Source: Puffinus mauretanicus
Taxonomy: Eukaryota; Chordata; Aves; Procellariiformes; Procellariidae
Direction: 5' to 3'
DNA: 64,000 nt
Assembly: GCA_023333565.1 (NCBI GenBank)
Contig: JAJKFH010001359.1
Location: 310,001-374,000 of the forward strand
Positions 12,268-23,600 of this stretch are shown here, in pieces (the stretch's first letter is position 1; every line of letters starts with the position of its first letter). Both the position numbers and the translations under genes were made by a program. The notes beneath the pieces were generated by a model that was not told the DNA's origin, searched no databases, and saw nothing but the letters and a program-made list of their open reading frames with translations.

Positions 12268-13807
12268 CTGAAGGCAGAAATATATTTATGATTGAAACCT
12301 TAATGTGATTCTACGAAAATGATCCAGGTTATTTTAAAAACTTTCAGTTGTTGTTGGGTTGCTCTGTTTTTAATTCAGGTATATTTGGAAGAATTGGTTT
12401 AGGGATCATTCCTGGCTATGCCAGCAGACTGGGGGAGTATTAACCCCTCATGGACGAAAATGGGAGATGCTTATAGATGGCTGAAGAATGGACTGGGCTT
12501 GTAATTTTATACTCCAAAGCAGCATGTGTGACAATAAATTTGTCATTTGAAGAATTGTCATTTGTCGTTTGAATTCTTCTGTTGAAAAATTAGATTGGTT
12601 TATACTTCAGAAGGAAACCCCTTAAAGGCACTTGTGCAGTTTGTGCTGTTTCATTGGACTACAAGTTGTCCATAGACTGAAGCCAAGAGATAGAAGACAA
12701 TTCCAGTTTCTACACTGCACTGTAAAACTCAGTAACTTTATTTTTGGATGGTGAGTTTATCAACAAGGTTATTGCTGAATACTTTTAACAACTTGTTTGA
12801 GGACATTCCTAACAGCAAGAAAATTGTACACCATAGCAAAAAAAGCCTTAGATGATTTAATGTCAAGGACAGTATCCCACATATTTCTGAAGGTGTCAGC
12901 AAGTAACTGACTACAAGTTTCCAAAAGGTTGCTGTATTCCATATTGAGCATTAAAGTGGCTGCTAACTGACAGCAATGGTTCACTATGCTGTTCATCAAA
13001 ATGGATTATGCAAGGGAGTGACATCTTTAGTGCAGTCAATGAAGTCTGTGAAAACATTACCTTGAAGAAGCTGTTTTTCAGTGACCATTAGTGGTGCACT
13101 GAAAGTGGTTTGTGATTTGTTTTTGTTCAGGGAGTGAAGCATCCACTGTCCAGGTTCACTGACTCTTTGCTAAGAGGCACTTTGTCTCAAAGACAGTAGC
13201 AAGAATTTGGAGAATGTCCTGGAAATAGTTGCCAAAACTGTAAATTGAACTGTGGTCTGAGTGCTGAACTGCTGCCAGTTCCAGGCACTACTTGATGAAG
13301 ATCAGTCACAGTACTTAACTTTGCTATTATACAATGTCATATGGCTTAGCACGAACAGGAATTTGATGGGTGTGTAACATGGTTTGATGAGATAAGACCT
13401 TTTTTTAAAATAAAGGTTGGAAATCATTATTAACTGAAGAAATGTTAGGTTTTTGCCAGTCCCTGTTTTACCGTAATGATATCATAATGTGTAAAGTTAT
13501 CAAAAGTGTGAACTTTAGGAAAATACCAAGGGACATATTTCAATAATATCATGGATGACATTCTTTAGAACCTTGAGAGCTGATGATTAAACAGTCTCTA
13601 ACTTTGAGGTTTTTGTTGCTGGATTTTTATCAGAAAGTACTGGGAATAATGAAGACTGTCTAAAGAAGAATTCTTATTTACAAGATTATATATTTTGTGA
13701 TTTCCCCCCAAAGACTTAATATTTCTTGTAACATTTCTGTATTGCTCAAACTGTATGAATTCGTTTTTGAGAAACAGTTAAATTTATGAAAGGTGGAAAA
13801 CAATTTC
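12268..13807 (-). other. Coding-like minus-strand island, otherwise non-coding
   Basis: At 12769-12999 a 76-codon minus-strand frame reads like real protein (LLETCSQLLADTFRNMW, then KQVVKSIQQ and a stop). The preceding 300 bases on that strand also contain open stretches in shifted frames, for example FTDFIDCTKDVTPLHNPF. This pattern, a plausible protein broken by frameshifts, would fit a decayed gene or retrocopy. I cannot name a family. The rest of the interval shows no recognisable feature. Confidence 0.2.
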
Positions 13808-14123
13808 CTATCTGTCGTGGTTTAACCCCAGCCAGCAACTGAGCACCACACAGCTGCTCACTCACTCCCCCCAGGTGGGATGGGGGAGAGAATCAGGAGG
13901 GTAAAAGTGAGAAAACTCATGGGTTGAGATAAAGACAGTTTAATAGGTAAAGCAAAAGCCGCGCGCGCAAGCAAAACAAAACAAGGAATTCATTCACTAC
14001 TTCCCATCGGCGGCAGGTGTTCAGCCATCTCCAGGAAAGCAGGGCTCCATCACGCGTAACGGTTACTTGGGAAGACAAACACCATCACTCCAAACGTCCA
14101 CCCCTTCTTCTTCTTCGCCCAGC

Positions 14124-14129
14124 TTTATA
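14124..14129 (-). promoter_or_regulatory. TATA box of the outer LTR
   Basis: The minus strand reads TGTCATGCTCAGCATATAAAG here. The same arrangement, a TGA(C/T)(A/G)TCA-like CRE/AP-1-type octamer followed by GCTCAG and a TATA box, recurs in the plus-strand LTR at 36362-36384. Confidence 0.6.
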
Positions 14130-14365
14130 TGCTGAGCATGACATCATGTGGTATGGAATAGCCTATTGGCCAGCTGGGTCAGCCATCCTGGCCATGCTCC
14201 CTCCCAGCCCCCCTGCACCTGGCAGGGCATAGGAAGATGAAAAATCTTTGACTAGTGCAAACATTACTTAGCAACAACTAAAAGATCAGTGTTGCAGAAT
14301 GGCTGAGGGAACGCGGTCACGGCTCCATGGAGGAGCCTTGCGATTCAATTTTGACATAAGTTAGC

Positions 14366-14437
14366 CAGACTAGGCCGCAGTGAAATACTCTCAGATCAGG
14401 CCGCAGCGAAACTTTCCCAGACTAGGCCTGTGTGAAA
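14366..14437 (+). repeat. Triple 20-bp direct repeat in U3
   Basis: Three imperfect copies of CAGACTAGGCCGCAGTGAAA occur at 14366-14385, 14392-14411 and 14418-14437, spaced exactly 26 bases apart. Repeated blocks upstream of an LTR promoter commonly act as enhancers; that role is inferred here. Confidence 0.85.
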
Positions 14438-14583
14438 AGTCTGAGTCATTCTGATAAAGGAGAACAAGAAGGCCGTACTGACCTTGCACGGTGCAGAAAA
14501 ACAACCTTTGAAGAAAACACTAAGAAAAACAGGATGGACACCTGGACCACGTAGCAGTAGCCAAGTAGGAGGGGTATGGTAAT

Positions 14584-14640
14584 GTAGTTTGTAGAGCTAA
14601 GCCAATAATCATAAGTAGTTTGTAGAGCTAAGCCAATAAT
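14584..14640 (+). repeat. Duplicated 26-bp CCAAT-containing block in U3
   Basis: Two identical 26-bp copies lie at 14584-14609 and 14615-14640 (period 31). Each contains GCCAATAAT, a CCAAT-box-like sequence. They lie 35-90 bases upstream of the TATA box, where CCAAT boxes normally work. Confidence 0.88.
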
Positions 14641-14674
14641 TGTGTGACAAGTGTGCATAAAGTAGAACTTAGTG

Positions 14675-14703
14675 TATAAATACATGTAGGATCTTGCAAT
14701 AAA
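14675..14703 (+). promoter_or_regulatory. LTR TATA box and poly(A) signal
   Basis: TATAAATA starts at 14675 and AATAAA covers 14698-14703 of the nested plus-strand LTR. Transcription would begin around 14700-14707, giving a very short R. Whether this promoter is active cannot be judged from sequence. Confidence 0.65.
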
Positions 14704-14870
14704 GTTGAAGCTTGCTTTATCACTCACATTGAGTCAGCTGCTTGTCTTCCCTCGCTCGTCGCAGATCAGTGTGTTATCAACATTATTCTCATACTACACC
14801 CAAAACACAGCACTACACCAGTTAATAGGAAGAAAATCAACTCCATCCCAGCCGAAACCAGGACACTATC

Positions 14871-15689
14871 CTAGATGTGCAACTCAGTACAAATCAGTAC
14901 AAAAGATGGAACTGCAGAGCTTTCAGTTAAAGAAAATTGTGTTTTGCTTCCTGTTCATGTGTTGTGAGGTGTTTTATGATTGTCAGGCTGCACCTCTTGG
15001 GTTATCCTTGCTCTGTATACATTTCTAACTGCTTTTCTCGGTTTAACTTCACCAAGCTGAGTGTTCATAGTGTGTCAATAGCAAGCAGAGAACTAGGTGT
15101 ATCTATCAAAAAAGTACAGAAGTTTTTTTTCAAGCAAAGTCTTCAGTGAAATGTGAGCAGGATGGAGGGTGTGGCTTCTGAATGTGCCACTGCCATTTTA
15201 ATATGGTTACTCCAATGTTTTCTCCAAACCACAGAAAAAGTTGTTGCTTAGAAAGTTTACGTTCATAGTGATAAAGGTTGTTTCATTTGGAGAGGATTCA
15301 AAACCTGTTTTCCAAATGGCTGCCTTGTTCTCTACGACATACTCCCCAGTATTTTAACTGGACATGAATTCAAATTAGTGTCATCATATGTACTTTCAAA
15401 ATGGAAAATATTTTCAGATGTAGCAAATAATATTGGAGTCATGAAACCCAATACTTAAGAATGGCTGGACGTATTAGCATGTAGACCGTGACATATTTCT
15501 TACGTATGACAATATACAACTATTTAAGAAACGCTCCAAAAGTTTACTAACTTGCTCATGATTTAATAATGGTACTGCTAGAAGTGGTAATTAGGTTATA
15601 AACAGATTATAGAGAGGCGGTGGTGTCTAGTAGATTTTGTTCTACCCTCTGGCATACATTTTTTTGTATCATACTTTTTTTTCTGAAGT
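14871..15689. other. Intergenic or intronic DNA
   Basis: Open frames here (up to about 70 codons beyond the LTR edge) are short and have no recognisable motif. No repeat was identified. Confidence 0.5.
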
Positions 15690-15840
15690 AGAGATGTTTT
15701 ACTTAACATGGAAGTTTGCCAACATTGCTCCCACTTATAAAAAGGGAGATGCACTGCAATTTGGCAACTACCAGGCTTTTTCTGACCTGCTTTTTATGCT
15801 TTGTATAAATAATTGAACAGCTGGTAAATAAACATATCTG
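15690..15840 (+). mobile_element. Ancient CR1-like reverse-transcriptase relic
   Basis: In one plus-strand frame 15706-15780 reads WKFANIAPTYKKGD followed by FGNYQAF. This corresponds to the conserved WRIANVTPIFKKGD...GNYRPVSL block of CR1/L3-type reverse transcriptases. After a frameshift the next block reads IIEQLVNKHI, the expected continuation. The copy is short and strongly diverged. Similar blocks at 9.35 kb and 26.0 kb show that several old CR1 lineage copies lie in this region. Confidence 0.72.
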
Positions 15841-17558
15841 TCCTTTCTACTGTGTTTTATAATGTAATACATTTTTACCATTTTTGGCTGTGGCTAGTAA
15901 ACCAAATTGTATCCTGAGTTACCTGCAATAATGGGTGTTGTTACTATATTTAGTCTAGTGAAGGGGCACTAGAGTTGGAGTTAGAAAAACAGGACTTCTT
16001 ATGTCAGCTCTGCCACTAAGTTACTATGGACAAGTAATTTTACCTCTTCATTTTTCCTCCAGCCTTTCTCTATCTTGGCACAACAGCTGTATCTTGCTAT
16101 GCTCTTAAATTTTGGAATGTATTTTGACATACATAATATGGTAGGGTATATTTGATCTAAAAAAAGGCTAATGAACTGATTTGAGTAAAAATATCCCCAC
16201 CTTGTTACACCCACGATAGGTGTAAGGGCTGGAGCAAGTGGTTAAAGTGAGAAATGCTTTTCAGTAAAGGTTTGACCATTCTGGGTTTGGGTTTTTATTT
16301 TTTGGGATTTTTTTTTTTGGTTTGTTTTTTTTTTTTGTTTCATAGTAGCTGTCCTCCGTGTCCTCTGTGGCTCATCACCCTTCCCCAGTGAAAGGTTTCC
16401 AGCTCCTCACAGCTTGTTTTTAGGAGTCCTTCCTTCTCCAAATGAACCAGAATGAGCTTGCTCAGCTGGAGGGCTGGGGTGTAGTCCAAGTGAGCTAATG
16501 TGGCCATCTGCACCTTCCCTGGTGAGAAGCTGCAACTCCAGTATTTCTGGCACAGCATATATAAGGCACCGGGGATCAGCCTACCCACCTTGCTGCCTGA
16601 CTGCCCTGCCTACACAGGGCCTAGAGCCAAGGGCTGAGAATTAGTCCCTCTTGTCTTTAGTCTCCTCCTGCACAGACGTGTCTTTTCACTAAATGGCACT
16701 TTGGTTTTACTTATTAATCAATCATTTATTTTAGCATATTATTTCTTGATCATTAGAATATATGACAGATGAACAATTTTAGGATTGTCTTCCTCATATA
16801 ACTATCTGTAGTGGCACAGCTTTCTCTTCAATTAGAGCACAGCACTATTGCATTGTCACCATGTGGCACTAGAAGACTATTGTGCTGGACTAGATTAAGT
16901 GAGATAGACAGTTCAGAAGGATCTAGTTTCTCAGCTTCTTATGTTCTTCCATCCAATATTGTCAGTTGTTACCAAGTTAGGTATTTGAAGAATTGTTTAC
17001 ACATGGTAATACCACTAAACAAAATCACAGGTGAATTTTATGGGTAAATTTATACGATGACAGCATATTTTAAGAACATTAAAGCAGTTCTAGAAAATAA
17101 TTCAGATTGCAGTCTATACTGTGAGGACAGATCATTCCTTAAGTATTACAGATTAAATTAAATATTATAAGTGGCATTTACAGCCATTAAATTTAATCTC
17201 TGAATGTGTAAATTGATATTATAGTTCTATAAAAGCACAGTTTTTTCAGCTCACATATTTGTGTTTAAAAAAAAAAATGTTCTAATTCAAGCGTTCCAGT
17301 AAAAGAATATAAGAAGAATTCAGCTATTACTTCCTTAGGCAACTCATTTATCACCTGGGTAATACAAATTAGTTTACTGTTTGATTAGCACAAATGTAAG
17401 CAATATACGAAGAAGGGAAAGAATTTTGTAACTATTATCATGGTAAAGTACATGATGTCAAATTGCATTCAGCAAACAGGTTATTGTTCCACACACTGTG
17501 CCCTTGAAAATAAGTGTCAGATATATCTGAAACATATGAACAAATCTGAAAGCTAATA
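15841..17558. other. Intergenic DNA around the LisH-like frame
   Basis: Apart from the LisH-like frame at 16340-16588 and the T-rich tract at 16283-16340, I see nothing definable. On the plus strand GCATATATAAGGC at about 16554 resembles a TATA box but has no downstream gene. Confidence 0.45.
16340..16588 (-). pseudogene. LisH-like open frame with A-rich 3' tail (possible retrocopy)
   Basis: An 82-codon minus-strand frame contains LSKLILVHLEKEGLLKTS, which fits the LisH helix pattern (LxxLIxxYLxxxGxxxTA) found in many dimerising scaffold proteins. The frame opens without a clear ATG. An internal Met precedes ATLAHLDYTPALQ, directly upstream of the LisH-like helix. Immediately after the TGA stop the minus strand becomes A-rich for about 55 bases (plus-strand T-tracts at 16283-16340), as expected for a retrocopied mRNA tail, although no poly(A) signal precedes it. 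The body is GC-richer than its flanks. I cannot name the parent gene, and chance resemblance remains possible. Confidence 0.35.
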
Positions 17559-17631
17559 TGGACCTAATCCAAAGGCTACTGAAGCAAATGGAAAGATTCC
17601 CACTGACTCCAATGAGCTTTGGCTAACGGCC
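17559..17631. repeat. Imperfect palindrome, MITE-like ancient repeat
   Basis: The left half (CCTAATCCAAAGGCTACTG) and right half (CCAATGAGCTTTGGCTAACG) form an imperfect inverted repeat of roughly 30 bases per arm around a short centre. The wording closely resembles a palindromic repeat common in amniote genomes (CCTGATCCAAAGCCCATTGAAGT-type). I infer an old non-autonomous DNA-transposon-like element; family name not assigned. Confidence 0.5.
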
Positions 17632-20600
17632 AGTGAAAGTAACATTCAAGTTACCAAAGAGTAAAGCTGCTGAAATGCAATTGGAAATTTTTCTTGTCAT
17701 TTACTAAGCTTTATGGGAGAGACATCAGCTGTCTGGATTCTTGCAACAGAAAGCATATATTTGGGATATCCATCTACTGCTGTTCAGATTATTTATATGT
17801 GTAGAGAAATGGCTATTTATAATGCAGTTACATAGGATATAGCTGTTATTTGCAGCTCAAGAGGAATCTGTGGAATCTCAAGACTGGCCATTGCTATAGC
17901 AAAAATCAATAGAGATGTCAAAGTAACAGAACTACAGTTATTGGCAAATATCCGTAAATGAGCCCAGACTCTATGGAGAGTGCAATTTTTTTTTTCCCCA
18001 CAGTTAATGTCAGTAGACTATTTAGAGGGCTTTTTTCAGTACCATAAAGCATGTCTGCCTTTGTGCTAAAGATTTGATATGTCGAAAATTTAGTTTTCTT
18101 TCTCTGTATCATTTCTCTGTCTCATGTCATTAAATGTGTCCTGTGACAATGATAATACCTTCAGGTGCTCATCATTAGTATGGGACAAACATGCATATCT
18201 CGCTGATGGAAATTCTACCTAGTTGGTGCCTAATCAGCTCTATTTTGGACGTCAGGTGGAAAGGTTTCCAATTTCATTGCTAGTTACACTTCTTACCTGA
18301 CTAATTGTCCAGGTTTGTTGACTATATTTTAGTGATAGCCTGTTTTGAAAACACTAGTTATTTGCTTGATATTAGGCAGTATTTGAAGTGGTAGTTAATT
18401 TCTTAGCTGAAGACGTTTACTATGCATTCAGAACTGGGACTCCTAACAAGTGGTTGTATAAAATAAATTCTTACTGAACAAATTTTTTGACTGAAAGTGT
18501 AAGTTTTAGTGAGCAATGCAACAATATGTTAAATACAAACTCTTTGTTTACCCTGAAGTATAAATTTTGCTTGTCAATATGCTAAACAGAACTATATGAA
18601 GAAGGCCTCATTTAAGTTAAACTCAGACAAAATGCTAATCAAATTTTATTCAGTTTTTGGATTTTCTTTCTTATGTTTTTGCAAAATTCTCACTTATGGC
18701 CAGCTATCATAATAAAACACATCAGAGTGCAAACGTATTTATTTCAGAACAGGCTGTGTATAAAGCATCCTTGTACTATGCATAGGGAAAGATGGAAAAA
18801 TGGTTTCTTCAACCACAGTGGAAGAAGATATAGTATAACCATGCTAGAAATAAATAAAAATTATTTAATTATAACCCTTTAGAATTACACTTTTTAAATT
18901 GTAGGGGTATTTTTATATTGGTTCAAGATTGTCTATTTGTATTTTTTTTCTGGTGGGTTTCTTCTCACTGTATAAAATGGAGGGCCCTTTTCTTGTGTTT
19001 ATCAGTTAAGTAAACTGTGCATTTTCTTACTAATGTGCAGCTGCTTTCAAATCCATGGATAACCCATGACTAACTCTTCCTTGGGGCCCACACTGTTACA
19101 TTGCTATGTTCCTTCCTGTTCAGTTCGAAAAGAAAATGTTCAGGACATTATTCCCAAGTTCTGCCAACAGAGCAATCTCCAACCTCTTGATGTGTTGAAA
19201 AAGCAAATCTGAATACAATGCCAAGTGCAGAAGCTTGTATGGAATATAATTATCTGAGAAATAAATCCTTTTTTAAGGTTTACTTGGTGCTTTGAAATAA
19301 GAAATACCCACTTCACTTACGAAAAACTCACTATACCTAAAAGCAAGGCACACATTAAATAAAGTTGGAGGGTTTTTTTGTGTATTAAGATTGATGTACT
19401 GACAAATCTCAAAAACAGTCATCAGCAAGCAGAGTGCTTTCTGCATGGGGCTTGAGAAATCAGTAATCAGGCCTGGTGTTAATCAAGAATATTGCTTCTG
19501 ATGGCTGAGGGCATAGGAAGTTTGCGCTACCTGCAAATGTTATAAACAAGAATACATAAGCAATGGTGAGAACAGAGGGAATCAGATGATTTGCTAAGCT
19601 AGACTTATTTAAACAAAATATACTGCAACAGAACCAAATGAAAAGTTATATCCACTGGAACATGGAATTCCAGTCAGATTTACAGATTATGAGAAGCAGT
19701 GACTCTATGAAGGATGCGAGTTCAATATGACCTAAACTAATGTAAGAAAGGGCTATCTGTACAAAAGGAGAGTACATACAGTAAAACAGGGGTCAGGGCA
19801 TGGTTTCTTTCTGCATGAAAGATATTGGGGAAACTGGTGTTGGACGGCTGCCTCCAACGTGATGAATGGGTCTGCTAAAAGAAGATGCTGGAAAAGTTGA
19901 GAAGGTACAGAGAACCACAGAATAGCAAAGCTAGAGAAAACATTTAGATGGTTAGAGACTTAGAAGGCCTTTACCTAGTCGAGTGAAAAAAACCAACCCA
20001 ACTCCTTTACACAAAGAGTATTTAGCACATTTGAAAAAAGTAATAATTCTCTATTCTTCAGTGTCTCCAAAACAAGTGGATGCCTTCCTGAAAGAGGCCA
20101 TTTGGACGAACAATTTTTGGTTTTTTTTGGCTGCATCTGGATTGAAATTTGATGGTTCATAATTTAAAGGAAGCTAGTCTAGATATTCTAAAGACACCTG
20201 AAGACACCTCCGATTTAATCCGAAGATTAGTAAGGAAATTAGAGTTACCAAGTAATGTATTATTTCTCAGCTCATCAATAAATCACAGAAAGGACATTAG
20301 GAAGCCAGACATGTTGACAGTCTATGGAAATAAACAGGGCCACTGAAAGTATTTGAGTTATTGTTTCAGGTTGTTCTTAGGATCATGTTGGCCTTGTTTT
20401 CTGTGGTTTTTACTGAATTCCGTTTTTTATGCCCAAACTACTTCCTGTTTTTCAAATCAAAGTTCTGAAGAACATAATGACAACTTCCAAAGGAAAAGGG
20501 CAGTTCACTGAATTCCATGCCATCCATTTCTATTATACCTGAATCTAGTAAATGTTGCAAGTTCCCATTTCCTTTCCAAAGTATTTTTTATTTCTAATTT

Positions 20601-23600
20601 TTTGCAAGAACAGTAGATAGGAGCATGTACTGCTACAGGAATGTATATTAAAATTGCTAGTATTAACACTGATCTAGTTCAGTAATCAATGGCCTGTGCC
20701 TAGCAAAGACACTCTACATCAGTGGTTACACAGGGATCATGACATTATGTATTTAGAAATCAAACTTGGATTTTACATTAGTGTTTCCCCTCAAGCTTAC
20801 ACTTGCCTATGTGTATTCTTATTATAGTTTGCAGTTTTTCATCGCTTATTATATTCCATTGGCCAGTTTCTCAGTATCATTGTTATTTTAGATTATATGA
20901 AGGCTTAGTGGAATATTCAAGTAGCAAAAGAGAATTCCAAACTTTTTCCTATGTACATATGAACCACTTGTATACTTGTGATTAAAATCTTTGCAGTGCT
21001 CTAGGGTAACCACTGGTGACAGTTGCTTAGTTGTACGACCATAAAGTATAATATGCTGATAAAACTGTATGTGCCTTTGATTTTGCTACATACTTTTATC
21101 GTCACACTTTTGTGCTGATTGAGTGCATAGTTTTATACTCAAGATACCACGTTTACTATTCTCTGCGTATCTTATTTATGAAAATATACCTTGTTAATCC
21201 AATTTAATATTTTACAGATCAAGCTACATAGCCTCCTGATTAAGCTACACAGCTTATTAGCAACAGTAAGCAAGTAAACAAGTATTTCATCAACAATTCA
21301 GGTGTGCACATTTCTAAATCCCCTTCCATTGCAATGCTAATGTTTTTTATAAACATATTGCTTTTTAAAACTCACTTTTAATACTCAATATTCTTTTAGA
21401 GCATCTGTTTGGTTGGGGAGATTACACTTAGAAACAGAAAAGTGTAATTTAAAAGCATGTATTTCTACTATCCTAAGTTTGAATAAAGCCAGCTGATACA
21501 TTACTAAACAGTTTGCCACTTGCTTATATTTGTGTGTGCAAATTGGTCTTTACTAGAAATAAATGCAGATCAGTAAAGATTCATATGTTACCAATTAATT
21601 CAGTTCTTTCCTACTGATGGAAATAGTTATTCCTAGAACCAAGCTTAGGCTTTATTGACTTCACTGAATTTGTAACAAGACTACATTTTGACTACATTTT
21701 TTTTTGTTGGCCAACTAAGATTCAAATGTGAAAAATGAAAAAACATTGTTAAAAAAAATTGAACCTGTGTACTAGAAAGTTGTTCCTTGACAAGTAAGGT
21801 ATATGAAGGCACATTGAGAGGCCTTTCAGCTTAATTGAACCCTTTGCCCAATTAATTGTTTCAGTATCTGAGTTATCTCTGGATCAAGAGTGAACCAGCT
21901 CTTACTTATCTCTTCTTGTTAACAACATCATATTTCTCTTTACTCAAAGAAAAGGGTTTCATTTCCTTCTTTCATTTTTTCACACCCTAAAAAAGAAATG
22001 GTGTGGTTGGGTTAAGAGGGATGGAAGTGCATTTATTCATGTATTTTAGCAAAGCTGAAAACTCTGAGCAGTTCCTTGAATTGACTACAACTATAACCTA
22101 AGCGCTTGCAGTGCAAGAAGTGCAAGACAGCCTTATTAGTTAAAAATAGCTCATATAAAAGATGTATCTTGGTTTAGATATTGTTAACGCAGAGCCATCA
22201 GCACATCCTCCAAAATGAGATTTTACCTGTTACAGCACTGGGATGCTTGGGATGTTCGAAAGACAGCAAATAGCAGTAAATTGAGAACACATTAATAAGT
22301 TCGTAAGAATGCTGCTACGCACTGCTTCTTGCAAATGATCTTCCTTTTCCCCTGTCTATTCTGCAGTCCAATAATAATTTTGAGTGTGTGGTAGAAGGAT
22401 TTTGACATTTGTATTATGGTCACTGTCAACGAATTCCTCCTCTGCCCTTGAAGTGCAGCTGAACTTCAAAAAATAATTATGGTGAAGTAAAGAAGCTAGA
22501 TAAGTAGCTCTTGCTGTGATTTCAGACAAAGTCTTGCCATCTTCAGGCTGACTCATCTACTATAAGTTACACATTGTTTAAAATCCCCCATAGACTCTGT
22601 GTGACAGAGGGAACACGAATATGCTAAAGTTGCTTTTCAGCTCTTTAGAGTTATTTTATGTATTTTGTCATTGCTAAGGCAAATCTAAAGTAATCTACCA
22701 GAAAAAACGACTTCTTGAGATGTCAACAGCAAAGGATATTCTAGGGCATTGAAACTCTCCTTATCACATGCACAAATAATTTCTTCAGAAAACTGAGCAT
22801 AGCTATGTAAGCAAGCGTAGGATTTAACAAGGCAGATGTTTTACTGACATGCGCTAATAAGAAGGCAGAAAACGTGAGAAATTGTTTGCCTCAAATTATT
22901 TAGGTACAACATTTGCCATTCCTGTATTTGATTTAGCGCCAGCAGATCTGTAATTAACCATACTCTAAAATACTTAAAATGTTCTAGTCAATTCTATTGT
23001 CTAAAAATATGTCAACTTTTATGTCAAGTGTGAAGATTGAAATTGTCACTTGAGCAACAGAAAAATGTTTCTGCTAATTGTACATTTAAAGCAAAAGAAA
23101 TATTTGAATTAATTTCACTCAGATTTAAGGAAAAAATGTGATTTGATTCATATGACAACATATTGAGTTTGGTATTAATACTTAATTTGACTAATAAATA
23201 ATCCTACAGTCAAAAAATTCACAGGCCAGAGAATAGTCAGTTAAGAGAACAAGTAGTTCAGCACAGTTCCTGTCACTTCTTGATCGTCTGTAGGTTTTGG
23301 TGACCTTATGAAAGGCTGTAAGTCATTCCCTTTCCTGGCTCTTTGGTAACTAAAAGCAGTTGACAATACTATGCCAGGCCAGAATGCTGCAGCTGTGATC
23401 CATTTCAAGATGTCCATTGATTTTTGTTGACAAATGAGTTGTCTTCCTGATTAGAGCTAACTGTAAAATTTTGTTTTTTGGTCACTAAGTGAAAACATGG
23501 AGACATTATATGGACACCACTATGTTTTACTCAATAGACTAGTTCAGATAAGCCAAGAATCCAGGGCAGATTTAAAGCCCATTACCATCAAGGAATGCTT

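Larger units (their letters stand above)
14290..14763 (+). mobile_element. Class-II (ERVK-like) solo LTR nested in the ERVL-like LTR
   Basis: The element runs from TGTTGCAGAATGG to CTCGTCGCA (474 bp). It is bounded by a perfect 6-bp target duplication GATCAG (14284-14289 and 14764-14769). Six-base duplications are usual for class II avian retroviral elements. The host LTR sequence resumes exactly after the right duplication, which proves this insertion is the younger one. U3 carries two sets of direct repeats, followed by TATAAA at 14675 and AATAAA at 14698. Only about 17 bases separate the two signals, so the poly(A) signal sits at or before the expected transcription start, as in avian class II retroviruses with a short R region. 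No viral genes remain. Confidence 0.88.
13813..14865 (-). mobile_element. ERVL-like solo LTR, split by a nested LTR
   Basis: On the minus strand the element begins TGTCCTGGTTTCGGCTGGG and ends AACCACGACA. It is flanked on both sides by the 5-bp target duplication CTATC (13808-13812 and 14866-14870). A 5-bp duplication is typical of ERVL-type integrases. Removing the nested LTR and its 6-bp duplication leaves about 573 bp. A minus-strand TATAAA lies at 14129-14124 with the CRE-like TGATGTCA just upstream of it, and an ATTAAA-type poly(A) signal at 13944-13939. There is no internal region, so it is a solo LTR left by recombination between two LTRs. It belongs to the same broad family as 36166-36672 but in opposite orientation. 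Confidence 0.88.

Noticed and set aside
14446..15028. Frames of 93 and 107 codons near 14.4-15.0 kb
   Set aside because: They run through the nested LTR and across its junction into unrelated sequence, so they cannot be real genes.
16550..16566. Plus-strand TATATAAGGC resembling a promoter
   Set aside because: No gene or transcript start signal follows, and the site sits inside the minus-strand LisH-like frame.
19912..20010. Possible antisense CR1 3' end
   Set aside because: Only scattered words match (ACCACAGAAT, GAAGGCC, CTAGTC) and the order is disrupted.
22356..22556. Minus-strand frame with SDH-like motif (FVDSDHNTNVKI), possible LINE endonuclease relic
   Set aside because: It is a single short motif with no neighbouring LINE blocks, too weak to annotate as an element.
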